A stretch of DNA of 64,000 bases from UBA2658 sp964617335 (GCA_964617335.1 CAZTXG010000003.1:27858-91857); one strand, 5' to 3'. Counted from the stretch's first letter, positions 26,013-34,715 are shown. The notes: a model not told the origin generated them from the letters alone. Translations and numbers: made by a program.

Positions 26013-26990
26013 ATGGAATTAAGAGATTTGCGATATTTTTGCCTTACGGCAGAAATGGAACACGTTACCAAAGCCGCTGAAATACTCGGCATTTCCCAAC
26101 CGTTTTTAACAAGAATAATCGGACAGCTGGAAAAGGAAATCGGAATTCCCCTGTTTGACAATATAGGCCGTAAAATAAAGCTTAACCAGTATGGAAAAAC
26201 CTTTTATACCTACGCTAAAAAGGTTTTAACAGATGTGGAAACCCTTTATTCCGAGATGGATTCCCTTATAGAACGGCGGGAGCGCACAATTACCATAATG
26301 TCAAATATGGTTGAGGCATATTACCACGAAATGGTCATTGCCTTTAAAGAAACTCATTCAAATTACGCCCTTTCAATAACCTATGCTACGAGAAAAGATA
26401 TTATAGATGCTTTAACCACCGGTGCGGCAGATTTTGCTTTTTGCAGCCCCCCACTGGCAGATGACCCCTCCAAAGGTATAAAAACCGAAATAGTTTTCCG
26501 TGAGCTTAGCTGTGTGCTTTTGCCGCCGGACCACAGCCTTCTCGGAAAAGACACTATTGACATTGAAGACTTATTAGATGAACAGCTGGTTACCTCTCCC
26601 ATAGGCTCCGGATTAAGAACAAATATAGACCAGTTTTTTGAAACCCATGGTTACAGGCCAAGCATCTCCTGCGAATCCAGCGATATGAACCTTATAATCC
26701 AGGCTGTTCGGAAAGGCTTGGGCTATGCAGTCATACCCAGAGCAAAGGTGCTAAGTGACACATCCCTCAGAAAATACTGTATAGATGTTGATTATCCTGA
26801 TGCCTATGCGGAAATTGGCATGAGCTATAACACAAACACCGACGAAATTCGGGATATATCCGATTTCAGAAGCTTTGCTGTAAAATTCCTAAGCGATTTC
26901 CACGACAATTATTATAAAGCCGCAAAGTTCATTACAGATTTTCATGAAGATTTTGCAAAAGATGAAAACGAACACGAAAGCGAAGAGTAG
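26013..26990 (+). CDS. LysR family transcriptional regulator 2
   Basis: 325 aa, sister of the preceding regulator: the HTH reads MELRDLRYFCLTAEMEHVTKAAEILGISQPFLTRIIGQLEKEIG and the effector domain shares SYATRKD/SYANREE, DFAFCSPPL/DFVLCDPPL and IIQAVRKGLGYA/IIQAVESGLGYA blocks. The C-terminal tail (about 300-325, Asp/Glu/Lys/His-rich) is extra. GGAGG precedes the ATG. It lies upstream of the T-box leader but there is a separate promoter in between, so it need not control the CoA ligase. Confidence 0.9.
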   Translation: MELRDLRYFCLTAEMEHVTKAAEILGISQPFLTRIIGQLEKEIGIPLFDNIGRKIKLNQYGKTFYTYAKKVLTDVETLYSEMDSLIERRERTITIMSNMVEAYYHEMVIAFKETHSNYALSITYATRKDIIDALTTGAADFAFCSPPLADDPSKGIKTEIVFRELSCVLLPPDHSLLGKDTIDIEDLLDEQLVTSPIGSGLRTNIDQFFETHGYRPSISCESSDMNLIIQAVRKGLGYAVIPRAKVLSDTSLRKYCIDVDYPDAYAEIGMSYNTNTDEIRDISDFRSFAVKFLSDFHDNYYKAAKFITDFHEDFAKDENEHESEE

Positions 26991-27075
26991 CTAGGCTTTG
27001 TAGTTAGTTTTGTTCAGATTTACCCTAGAATTTCAGGCATATACTTGTCTGATGCTCCAAAATATAAGCTTTTTC

Positions 27076-27104
27076 TTGACAAGATTTCTGTTTCTGTTTA
27101 TTAT
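27076..27104 (+). promoter_or_regulatory. Promoter of the T-box leader
   Basis: TTGACA (27076-27081), 17-base spacer, TATTAT (27099-27104). Transcription should start near 27111, about 70 bases before Stem I. Confidence 0.78.
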
Positions 27105-27177
27105 ATACGCAATATCTTGCTTGGTTTTTTAAAAAATTTAAAATACGCAGCACCCTTAAACGGGTTCTGCCGAAAAA

Positions 27178-27457
27178 GCTATGACGAGGAAGAAGTAACC
27201 TTTACCATATCGAACAGAAAGCAGCCGGTTTGATGAGAGGCGCACGTAAAGTTTTGGTGAATACATCCTCCAGCCTTGCACCGAAAGACGTTTTTCGTCC
27301 GGTAGACTGCAACGTATGACAAACGTTATCTTGTCGGCTCATTGCACGGCGCTGTATGCGATGGAAGTGAGCTTTAAGGTCTGTCTTGCAAAGGACAGAC
27401 GAACCAAGGTGGTACCGCGAATTTTTTCGCCCTTCGGAATTTCCGAAGGGCGTTTTT
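27178..27457 (+). ncRNA. T-box riboswitch, tyrosine specifier, transcriptional type
   Basis: tRNA-sensing leader. The 5' strand of Stem I has the GA-rich K-turn region ATGACGAGGAAGAAGTA (from 27181); the 3' strand has GAA followed by TAC (27262-27264) and A, the canonical specifier position (compare the glyQ pattern GAA-GGC-A), so the codon read is UAC, tyrosine. Stem III is GTCTGTC/GACAGAC (27379-27400). The T-box AAGGTGGTACCGCG is at 27406-27419; its UGGU pairs with an ACCA end, consistent with tRNA-Tyr (discriminator A). The terminator follows. Uncharged tRNA-Tyr should stabilise the antiterminator (AAGG with CCTT of the terminator arm) and turn on the CoA ligase gene. Confidence 0.9.
27428..27457 (+). 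terminator. T-box terminator
   Basis: Arms CGCCCTTCGG and CCGAAGGGCG (10 bp), loop of 5, then TTTTTG TTTTTT. The 5' arm overlaps the bases needed for the antiterminator helix. Confidence 0.9.
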
Positions 27458-27530
27458 GTTTTTTAAACCCCTTCTGATAAAACTAAAATACCAAATCATC
27501 TCAAGATGATTTGCTCAAGGAGAGAAAGCC

Positions 27531-29174
27531 ATGCCTATTACAGAGCTTTTAGAAAGAAACGCAGAACAGTTCCCCGACGAAACCGCCCTTGTGGAGATTA
27601 ATCCACAGCATGAAAACAAGGGAAAGCAGACTTCATGGAAGGAATTTAGCTTAGTAGAGCTTAATTACCGTGAGGACACCTACAGGCGGGAGATAAGCTG
27701 GAAGGATTTTGACCGCCGTGCAAACCGCTTTGCCCATCTTCTTTTGGCAAACGGGGTGAACAAAGGCGATAAGGTCGGCATACTTCTTATGAATTGCTTA
27801 GAGTGGCTGCCCATTTACTTTGGTGTACTTAAAGCCGGCGCTTTGGCAGTACCATTAAACTATCGCTATACCGCCGATGAGATTAAATATTGTCTTGACC
27901 TTGCCGACTGCTCCCTTCTGATATTCGGAAACGAATTTATAGACCGTGTTGATGAAATAAGAAGCGAGATTCCAAAGCTTAAAAACCTATATTATGTGGG
28001 AACCCACTGTCCTGACTGGGCTCAAAGCTATGGCCGCTTTATGTCTTTTTGCTCCAGCCGCAAGCCTCCGGTGGAAATTACAGACGAGGATTTTGCCGCC
28101 ATATATTTTTCCTCCGGCACAACGGGTTTCCCCAAGGCCATATTGCATAAGCATGAAAGTCTTGTACATTCCGCCGCCTGTGAGCAGGAGCACCATGGTC
28201 AAAAACGTGGGGACTGCTTTCTTTGTATGCCCCCCTTATACCACACCGGAGCTAAGATGCACTGGTTTGGCAGCCTTCGCTCTGCAAGCCTTGGGGTGCT
28301 TTTGCGGGGTATAAGTCCAAAGTGGATTTTAGAGACAGCGGCACAGGAGAGGGCAACAAATGTCTGGCTGTTGGTGCCCTGGGCTCAGGATATCTTGGAT
28401 GCCATAGACAGTGGTGAAATATCTTTAGATGACTATGATTTGTCCGCCTGGAGACTTATGCATATCGGCGCTCAGCCTGTTCCCCCAAGCCTTGTGGCTC
28501 GTTGGAAAAAGCACTTTCCAAATCACCAGTATGATACAAACTATGGGCTTTCCGAATCCATTGGCCCCGGCTGTGTACATCTGGGCATAGAAAACGTCCA
28601 TAAGGTCGGAGCCATAGGTATTGCCGGCTACGGCTGGGAAAGCATGGTTGTTGACAGTGAGAAAAACCCGCTGCCCAGCGGTGAGGTGGGTGAGCTTGCA
28701 GTTCGCGGCCCGGGAGTTATGACCTGCTATTACAAAAATGAGCAGGCCACAAAGGAATCTTTGTCTGAGGACGGCTGGCTTTGGACGGGAGATATGGCCC
28801 GTGTTGACTCTGATGGCTTTATCTGGCTTGTTGACCGGAAAAAGGACGTAATCATAACCGGCGGGGAAAACCTTTATCCCGTTCAGATTGAAGATTTTTT
28901 GCGCGGAAACGAAAAGATAAAGGACGTTGCGGTAATCGGCCGCCCTCATGAGCGCCTTGGCGAAATCGCCTGTGCCGTTATCGAGCTTAAGCCCGGCCTT
29001 GAAGCAACAGAAGACGAGATAAACGAATTTTGCAAGGCCCTGCCCCGCTATAAGCGCCCTCGGGAAATCATTTTTGACAAGGTTCCCAGAAACCCCACAG
29101 GCAAGATTGAAAAGCCCGTACTCCGTGAAAGATACGGAGCAGCCTCTCTTGTCTCCAAACAGACAGGTGCCTAA
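27531..29174 (+). CDS. Acyl-CoA synthetase (AMP-forming), T-box controlled
   Basis: Class I adenylate-forming enzyme that activates a carboxylic acid with ATP and CoA. 547 aa. The P-loop is YFSSGTTGFPKAIL, the A5 motif YGLSESIGPG, A7/A8 GWLWTGDMARVDSDGFIWLVDRKKD plus ITGGENLYPVQIED, and the catalytic Lys is in PTGKIEKPVLRERYG. A short extra segment (about residues 24-45, before ISWKDFDRRANRFAHLL) interrupts the usual N-terminus. AAGGAG precedes the ATG. The substrate cannot be read from the sequence; the tyrosine T-box argues for an aryl acid such as 4-hydroxyphenylacetate, which is inference. Confidence 0.87.
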   Translation: MPITELLERNAEQFPDETALVEINPQHENKGKQTSWKEFSLVELNYREDTYRREISWKDFDRRANRFAHLLLANGVNKGDKVGILLMNCLEWLPIYFGVLKAGALAVPLNYRYTADEIKYCLDLADCSLLIFGNEFIDRVDEIRSEIPKLKNLYYVGTHCPDWAQSYGRFMSFCSSRKPPVEITDEDFAAIYFSSGTTGFPKAILHKHESLVHSAACEQEHHGQKRGDCFLCMPPLYHTGAKMHWFGSLRSASLGVLLRGISPKWILETAAQERATNVWLLVPWAQDILDAIDSGEISLDDYDLSAWRLMHIGAQPVPPSLVARWKKHFPNHQYDTNYGLSESIGPGCVHLGIENVHKVGAIGIAGYGWESMVVDSEKNPLPSGEVGELAVRGPGVMTCYYKNEQATKESLSEDGWLWTGDMARVDSDGFIWLVDRKKDVIITGGENLYPVQIEDFLRGNEKIKDVAVIGRPHERLGEIACAVIELKPGLEATEDEINEFCKALPRYKRPREIIFDKVPRNPTGKIEKPVLRERYGAASLVSKQTGA

Positions 29175-29195
29175 GTTTAAACAAATAAATAAGAA

Positions 29196-29229
29196 TACGG
29201 CCTCCGTTTTTTAATAGACGGAGGCCGTA
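29196..29229. terminator. Bidirectional terminator between convergent genes
   Basis: Arms TACGGCCTCCGT and ACGGAGGCCGTA (12 bp each) around a T/A-rich loop. It lies 21 bp past the CoA ligase stop; on the minus strand the tail is ATTCTTATTTATTT, so it also ends the 4Fe-4S gene. Confidence 0.8.
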
Positions 29230-29286
29230 CCCGCTTATGTATATGGCTTAAAAAGGGGCATTGTTATGTCGGACTTTATATAGCTT

Positions 29287-30255
29287 TTATTCCTTGCTTG
29301 CTTTTATAAGCTCTTTTAAATCCATGGGAGCAAGCTTTTCTCCGTCCTCAAGCTCAAGGCTGATTGCGCCGGAGGGACAAAGGCTTGCGCAGGCCTCACA
29401 GCCCATGCAAAGGGAGCTGTCAACGGCATATTTTCCTTCTTCGCTTTGAGATATGGCCAAAAAGTTGCAATTATTAACGCAGTCACCGCAGCTTACGCAC
29501 TTTTCTTGGTCTATGGCTGCCTTATGACCTGTGCCGGCGTACATGGGAGAACCAAGGAAGTTTTGCGCTACTAAAGCTGTGCAGCAGCAGGAGCAGCAGT
29601 TGCAAATATGATACATACGGCCGTTTGCGGCATCCTTGAAAAAGGCAGCGTGAACATCGCCTCTTTCATGGCAGTCATTAAGAATTTGTATTGCTTCCTT
29701 CTGGCTAATGCGCCTTGGGTGCACTTCAGGACAGTGCTCTGCTGCCCAGTCAACCCAGGGGTTACCCACCAATATACATACCTGTCGGGGATGGCAGCCC
29801 TTTTCCCCCCGCAGAGTGCGGCATACGCAATCTATGACAGCTATATTATCGGGGTTTTCAATAAGTATTGTGCGAGCATGCTCATAGGGAATTATATTTT
29901 TTGGAAGCTCGCCTAAATCAACAATATCTTCCTCGATTTCAAAAATGTGCTCGGCGTCGGAAAGCCTTAAAACCTTTGCATGGTATACGCTGGTGTCGGG
30001 GTCTGCTCCCCTGGCGCCGGTGTGGTTTACAACAGCCTGAACCATTTCATTGACTTCATCATATTTTTCCCCCTCGGGTCTGATGTTGTCAATTGGTTCG
30101 GGCAAAAATCTGTTAAGGCCGTCTCTCATATGCCATATATACAGCTTAATGTATTTAAAATAAAGCTGTATGTGCAGAAGGTTTGCAAGCCCCTCCTCGG
30201 TGCGCGGGAATGCTTTTGTAAGAAGTTTTTGAGTTCTCTTTTTTTCCTGAGACAT
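29287..30255 (-). CDS. 4Fe-4S ferredoxin-domain protein with CNCCSCCC motif
   Basis: 322 aa soluble iron-sulfur protein. The C-terminus has two 4Fe-4S motifs: CVSCGDCVNNC and CMGCEACASLCPSGAI. Upstream there are cysteine clusters CVCRTLRGEKGC and CNCCSCCC, which are unusual and could hold further clusters; the N-terminal 120 residues are helical without recognised domain. Electron carrier or sensor roles are both possible; no enzyme partner is adjacent. The ATG at 30255 (GAGGGGG upstream) is chosen over an in-frame start at 30312. It has its own consensus promoter. Confidence 0.75.
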   Translation of the reverse strand: MSQEKKRTQKLLTKAFPRTEEGLANLLHIQLYFKYIKLYIWHMRDGLNRFLPEPIDNIRPEGEKYDEVNEMVQAVVNHTGARGADPDTSVYHAKVLRLSDAEHIFEIEEDIVDLGELPKNIIPYEHARTILIENPDNIAVIDCVCRTLRGEKGCHPRQVCILVGNPWVDWAAEHCPEVHPRRISQKEAIQILNDCHERGDVHAAFFKDAANGRMYHICNCCSCCCTALVAQNFLGSPMYAGTGHKAAIDQEKCVSCGDCVNNCNFLAISQSEEGKYAVDSSLCMGCEACASLCPSGAISLELEDGEKLAPMDLKELIKASKE

Positions 30256-30324
30256 GACCGTTCCCCCTCTTAAATATTTATTTTGTTTAAGCGAAAAGTT
30301 TAATCTGTCCACTTGGTCAACTTA

Positions 30325-30353
30325 AGAATATCATGCCTTGCAGTCCTTGTCAA
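30325..30353 (-). promoter_or_regulatory. Promoter of the 4Fe-4S gene
   Basis: Minus-strand TTGACA, 17-base spacer, TATTCT. It overlaps GGTCAAC/GTTGACC-like half sites that could bind a regulator. Confidence 0.68.
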
Positions 30354-30387
30354 TAAGCTTATAAGTTATTTCTTTAAATTATAAAAA

Positions 30388-30428
30388 CAGCCGAATCCAC
30401 ACAGTTGAAGCGAAGTGAGATTCGGCTG
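30388..30428 (-). terminator. Terminator after the TetR gene
   Basis: Arms CAGCCGAATC and GATTCGGCTG around a 21-base loop, with a TTTTTAT tail on the minus strand, 24 bp past the TetR stop. Confidence 0.8.
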
Positions 30429-30451
30429 CTTTTATTAATATCGTATAAATT

Positions 30452-31033
30452 CTATGCTTTTGTAAGGTTTCCTATATAGCCTATGATATTTGAGTTTATA
30501 TTTCCGGTTAAAGCACGGTTATAGTTGCAGATAAAGGTTCCCGAAATTAAAATCATCATGGCTTCCGCCTCGTTTTCACCTATAGCATCACCATAAACCA
30601 CCTTTAAGCACTGCTCCATAGTATCCTTCCAGTCCCAAAACTCCTGCTGGACAAGGTTTGCAATTTCCGGGTCGTAATGGGCGAGAACATAGGTTTGTGT
30701 GGTGGCGTTAGGGCGGTTTTCCCCCACCTTGCCTGTTGCCACATATTCCATAAAAGCGTTTATATAATCTATTTTTGATGCATAGTCCTCATGGGGATTA
30801 TCTAAAAACCATTCAACGCATTTTTCCGACATATAGTCACGGGTGAACAGTACATAGGATTTGATTAAATCTTTTTTGTTCTTAAAATAATACAGCAGCT
30901 TTGAATGGGGCATACCTGCCGCCTTGGCAATATCTCTAAGGGTTATATTAGTGAGGGGTTTTTCTTCAATACATTCCTGTAAGGCCATAAGTATATCATA
31001 TCTGACAGCGTCATGGTCAACAACTAAGGGCAT
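30452..31033 (-). CDS. TetR/AcrR family transcriptional regulator
   Basis: 193 aa. The N-terminal HTH (ILMALQECIEEKPLTNITLRDIAKAAGMPHSKLLYYFKNKKDLI, about 12-55) is typical; the C-terminal ligand domain is unclassified. GGAGG lies before the ATG. It follows ilvE by 42 bp on the same strand and may be co-transcribed with it, so amino-acid or branched acyl signals are conceivable, but the ligand is not visible. Confidence 0.87.
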   Translation of the reverse strand: MPLVVDHDAVRYDILMALQECIEEKPLTNITLRDIAKAAGMPHSKLLYYFKNKKDLIKSYVLFTRDYMSEKCVEWFLDNPHEDYASKIDYINAFMEYVATGKVGENRPNATTQTYVLAHYDPEIANLVQQEFWDWKDTMEQCLKVVYGDAIGENEAEAMMILISGTFICNYNRALTGNINSNIIGYIGNLTKA

Positions 31034-31075
31034 TATATACCTCCAAAAATTTTTATAGTCAGGGGAATAAAGGCC

Positions 31076-32143
31076 TTAGCAGACACGAAGAGTCCAGCCG
31101 AAGCTGTCTTTCACTTTGCCCCACTGTATGCCTGTAAGAGAGTCATAAAGTCTCTGGGTTACTTCACCGATTTTAAAGCCGCCTATTTCATGTTTAATGC
31201 CGTTAAAGTTAATTTCACCAATGGGTGAAACAACGGCGGCAGTTCCCGTGCCCCAGGCCTCTTCAAGGCTTCCGTCATCAGCGGCAGAGATAAGCTCGTC
31301 CACAGTAAAGTCACGCTCTATAACCTCATAGCTCCAGCTTTTCAAAAGCTCTATGGCAGATTTGCGTGTTATTCCCGGAAGAACACTTCCCGTAAGGGCG
31401 GGTGTTATTATTTTGCCTGCGATTTTGAACATAACATTCATGGCGCCCACTTCTTCAATGTTGCGCCTTGTTATGCCGTCAAGCCAAAGAACCTGACTGT
31501 AGCCCTGCTCTTCGGCTCTTTTTCCCGCACGAATAGAGGCGGCATAATTTCCGCCGCACTTCGTGTGGCCTGTGCCTCCCCGTACTGCACGAACATCGCC
31601 GCTTTCAATCATAATGCGAACGGGGTTTAGCCCCTCGGGATAATAGCTGCCCACAGGAGCTGCGATAACAGCAAAAAGATAGCTGTGTGAGGCATTAACT
31701 CCAAGATGGTCATCAGTTGCGATTACGAAGGGGCGTATATAAAGAGAGGTGTCCGGCTCCGAGGGAACCCAGCTTTGGTCAAGCTCTACAAGCTTTTTAA
31801 GAGCTTCAAGAAAAATATCCTCAGGGATTTGAGGGATGCACAGCCGCTCGGCAGAGCTGTTCATGCGCCTTATGTTTTCTTCAGGCCGGAAAAGCAAAAT
31901 ATCTCCATTTTCCGCCCTATATGCCTTCAAACCCTCAAATATCTCCTGAGCATAGTGAAAGACCATGGAAGCCGGAGAAAGGGTCAGGTCCCCATAGGGC
32001 ACAATTCTAGCGTCATGCCAGCCCTTGTCAGTGTTGTAGTTCATAAGGAACATATGGTCGGAAAAATGCTTTCCAAAGGGTATGTTTTCCATAGAGGGCT
32101 TTTCCTTCGGCGCTGCAGTTTTCTCGATTTTTATCTTTTCCAA
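31076..32143 (-). CDS. ilvE: Branched-chain-amino-acid aminotransferase
   Basis: PLP fold-IV transaminase interconverting Leu/Ile/Val and their 2-oxo acids. About 355 aa, the large (TIGR01123-like) bacterial form. Blocks: LSPASMVFHYAQEIFEGLKAYRA, RPEENIRRMNSSAERLCIP, GTGHTKCGGNYAAS with the PLP Lys, DGITRRNIEEVGAMNVMF and EEAWGTGTAAVVSPIGEI. A TTG at 32143 is favoured as start (GAGAG 8 bases upstream); GTG 32152 is the alternative. The product could serve synthesis or fermentation. It is divergent from the ABC exporter with related promoter sequences. Confidence 0.93.
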   Translation of the reverse strand: MEKIKIEKTAAPKEKPSMENIPFGKHFSDHMFLMNYNTDKGWHDARIVPYGDLTLSPASMVFHYAQEIFEGLKAYRAENGDILLFRPEENIRRMNSSAERLCIPQIPEDIFLEALKKLVELDQSWVPSEPDTSLYIRPFVIATDDHLGVNASHSYLFAVIAAPVGSYYPEGLNPVRIMIESGDVRAVRGGTGHTKCGGNYAASIRAGKRAEEQGYSQVLWLDGITRRNIEEVGAMNVMFKIAGKIITPALTGSVLPGITRKSAIELLKSWSYEVIERDFTVDELISAADDGSLEEAWGTGTAAVVSPIGEINFNGIKHEIGGFKIGEVTQRLYDSLTGIQWGKVKDSFGWTLRVC

Positions 32144-32188
32144 ACAAATCACTCTCTTTCAATCTTATTTCTATTTACTTAACTAAAG

Positions 32189-32216
32189 ATTTTACCACCA
32201 CCTAGAAACATTGCAA
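32189..32216 (-). promoter_or_regulatory. Promoter of ilvE
   Basis: Minus-strand TTGCAA (32216-32211), 16-base spacer, TAAAAT. The -35 is preceded by TTTTCCCC, matching the divergent promoter's TTTTTCCC. Confidence 0.6.
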
Positions 32217-32313
32217 GGGGAAAATCAAGTATTTTCTCTTTTTCGTCTATTACGTCTTGCAAAACAGATATGGTCAATCGATTTTTGTTGTATTGGCAGA
32301 TGTTCTTTTTCCC

Positions 32314-32342
32314 TTGCAAAGACCTTGCTGTAGTATTAGAAT
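32314..32342 (+). promoter_or_regulatory. Promoter of the ABC exporter operon
   Basis: TTGCAA, 17-base spacer, TAGAAT. The sequence TTTTTCCC lies directly upstream of the -35. A third TTGCAAGGG copy is at 32387-32395 downstream of the start point. Confidence 0.62.
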
Positions 32343-32430
32343 AAAAAAGGAAGTTTTAACAAAAATGCAGGTTCATGTTTGCGCTATTGCAAGGGTCGGG
32401 ATATCAAAATGACCGGAGAGGAAAAACAGA

Positions 32431-33144
32431 ATGTTAAAGGTAGAAAATGTAACAAAGAAATACGGGAAATTTCTTGCTAACAATGATATAAGCTTCTCTG
32501 TGGAGGAAGGGCAGATTGCTGTGCTCCTAGGCCCTAACGGGGCGGGAAAATCAACAATTATAAAGTGCGTTGCCGGTCTTTTAAGATTTGACGGAAACAT
32601 TCTCATAGGCGGAAACAACAACAGAACGGTGGAAGCTAAAAGTCTTCTGGGCTATGTGCCGGAGGTGCCCGCCGTGTATGAGCTTCTGACTGTTTCCGAG
32701 CATATGGAATTTATACGCAGAGCCTATAAAATGCCCGACGACGGCTATGATGAATATCTTTTAGGGCGTTTTGAGCTTTTAGATAAAAAAGACAAGCCCG
32801 GCAAGGAGCTTTCAAAGGGAATGCAGCAAAAATTGTCTATCTGCTGCACCCTGCGCCATAGGCCAAAGGTGATAATTTTTGACGAGCCTATGGTGGGTCT
32901 TGACCCCCACGCCATAAAAGAGCTTAAAAAAATGTTTGCAGAGCTGAAAGAGCAAGGCTGCGCCATACTTATAAGCACTCATATGATAGACAGCGTTGAA
33001 AACTATTGGGATGTGGCCCACATAATGATTGACGGAAGCTTTGCCGCCACAAAGACAAATGAGGGTAAGGAAGCAGACGGCAAAAGCCTTGAGGAGCTTT
33101 TCTTTAAGATTACCGAGGGCGGCACAGAGGAGGATTCCCAATGA
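32431..33144 (+). CDS. ABC transporter ATP-binding protein
   Basis: 237 aa ATPase subunit. Walker A is LLGPNGAGKST near residue 33, ABC signature LSKGMQQKLSIC (a KG variant of LSGGQ), Walker B VIIFDEPMVGLDP and H-loop STHMID. It resembles the exporters with CcmA-like ATPases that pair with multi-helix permeases such as the next gene (overlap ATGA). Substrate unknown. AGAGAGG lies before the ATG. Confidence 0.9.
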   Translation: MLKVENVTKKYGKFLANNDISFSVEEGQIAVLLGPNGAGKSTIIKCVAGLLRFDGNILIGGNNNRTVEAKSLLGYVPEVPAVYELLTVSEHMEFIRRAYKMPDDGYDEYLLGRFELLDKKDKPGKELSKGMQQKLSICCTLRHRPKVIIFDEPMVGLDPHAIKELKKMFAELKEQGCAILISTHMIDSVENYWDVAHIMIDGSFAATKTNEGKEADGKSLEELFFKITEGGTEEDSQ

Positions 33145-34715
33145 GTAGAAATGCCCTTTTTTACCTTCTTGCCACAAAGCTTAAAAATAATTTGAAGGAA
33201 TTTATAAGAAAACCTGCAAGGCTGGTTTTTGCTCTTTTTCTTATTGCCATGTTCGGGCTTACTATTTTCGGAGCCTCGCAGGGGGTGAAAAATCCGGAAA
33301 GGCAGCTTCGGGACTTTTCCGAGCTTTCCGCCATTATAAGCGCTATACTTATACTCATGTTTTCAATAAGCTTTTACACAGGTCTTTCCCAAGGCGGTTC
33401 CATATTTAAAATGCCCGATGTTAACTTTATATTCCCCTCGCCTATAAACAAAAGAAGCGTGATGTTTTTCGGCCTAATCCAGCAAATCGGCGCATCCCTT
33501 TTGGTGGGTGTATTTATCATGTTTCAATATACAAACCTACACATAAATTACGGTATTGGCATAGGCGGGCTTTTGCTTATTTTCCTTGTCTATTCCCTGA
33601 CGGTTTTTTTAGGCCAGACAAGTGCTATGCTCCTTTATATTTTTATAAGCGACAGCGACAGGAAAAGGACAATAGCGAAAAATATATTTATAGCGTATAT
33701 CATTTTCCTTTGTGGAATTATAGGATTTCAGGTATTTAAAAACCAGGATGATATGCTCAATGTTCTGGTGTCTGCCGGAAACGGGCTTTTGCTCCGCAGC
33801 TTTCCCTTTGCCGGCTGGATGGCAGGCTTTGCGCATGGAGTTTTCAGGGGGGAATATTTACAGGCGGCCCTTTGGCTGGGTTTAAGCATTCTTGCTTTTT
33901 TGGCCATGCTTTCTGTCATGTCACGGTCGAATCGTGAATACTACGAGGATGTTCTTGCCTCAACGGAAACAGCCTTTAACGCCCTTTCCACAGCGAAAGA
34001 AGGCAGCGGCACAGCTCCCATGCCCCAAAAGATAAAGGTGGGTAAGTCCGGTCTTGGTAAAGGACAGGGCGCATCTGTGCTATTTTTTAAGCATATCCTT
34101 GAAAAAAGGCGCTCTAAAAGCTTTATCCTCTCACCTTCCGAAATTATCTTTGCCCTTGTAATTATTGTTTTTTCTTTCTTTATGAAAAGCTCCGGCATAA
34201 TACCGATTATAGCTTTTTCCTCATATATGATGGTATTTTCCATCACTACCGGCCGCTTTAATCTGGAGCTTATGAAGCCCTATATTTACCTTATTCCGGA
34301 GCCGCCTTTAAAAAAGCTGTTCTTTTCCATCAGCGAAATGTTTCCCTCTGCCCTGCTTGAAGCTTTTATAATTTTTATCCCTGTAGGTTTTATTTTGGAG
34401 CTGAGTGCTTTTGAAACTGCCCTGTGTGTAATCACAAGAGTCAGCTTCGGATTTTTATTTACAGGTGGGATAATTATAGTCGAGAGAATTTGGGGCGGCT
34501 CACTTTCAAAAATGGCTGGCTTGATGCTTTATTTGTTGGTTGACATAATTATTGTAATGCCCGCTGTGGCTCTTGCTATATATGCGGCTTTTTCGGGTCT
34601 AAATCTGCTTTCCCCTACTGCCGCAATTCTTATTCCCCTTGGAGTTGGAAATGTGCTTACAGCGCTGGTAATCCTCTTTATATGCAGGAATATGCTGCAA
34701 TATGCCGAAACCTAA
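33141..34715 (+). CDS. ABC exporter permease (multi-helix, unknown substrate)
   Basis: 524 aa membrane protein with about 12 hydrophobic segments, e.g. ARLVFALFLIAMFGLTIFG near 28-45, and a long central cytoplasmic loop (about 260-320, GTAPMPQKIKVGKSGLGKG). Start overlaps the ATPase stop by 4 bp, so the two form one transporter. This is the layout of putative ABC exporters in Firmicutes (often simply called ABC-2-like); transported molecule cannot be inferred. Confidence 0.82.
   Translation: MSRNALFYLLATKLKNNLKEFIRKPARLVFALFLIAMFGLTIFGASQGVKNPERQLRDFSELSAIISAILILMFSISFYTGLSQGGSIFKMPDVNFIFPSPINKRSVMFFGLIQQIGASLLVGVFIMFQYTNLHINYGIGIGGLLLIFLVYSLTVFLGQTSAMLLYIFISDSDRKRTIAKNIFIAYIIFLCGIIGFQVFKNQDDMLNVLVSAGNGLLLRSFPFAGWMAGFAHGVFRGEYLQAALWLGLSILAFLAMLSVMSRSNREYYEDVLASTETAFNALSTAKEGSGTAPMPQKIKVGKSGLGKGQGASVLFFKHILEKRRSKSFILSPSEIIFALVIIVFSFFMKSSGIIPIIAFSSYMMVFSITTGRFNLELMKPYIYLIPEPPLKKLFFSISEMFPSALLEAFIIFIPVGFILELSAFETALCVITRVSFGFLFTGGIIIVERIWGGSLSKMAGLMLYLLVDIIIVMPAVALAIYAAFSGLNLLSPTAAILIPLGVGNVLTALVILFICRNMLQYAET

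Larger units (their letters stand above)
26991..27530 (+). other. Intergenic region carrying promoter and T-box leader
   Basis: These 540 bp between LysR 2 and the acyl-CoA ligase hold no convincing gene. They contain a strong promoter (27076-27104) and a T-box leader ending in an intrinsic terminator, listed separately. A 62-codon open frame across 27045-27233 spans the promoter and is not considered real. Confidence 0.85.

Noticed and set aside
27045..27233. 62-codon open frame before the T-box
   Set aside because: It lacks a ribosome site, covers the promoter and the first part of Stem I, and has no recognisable protein features.
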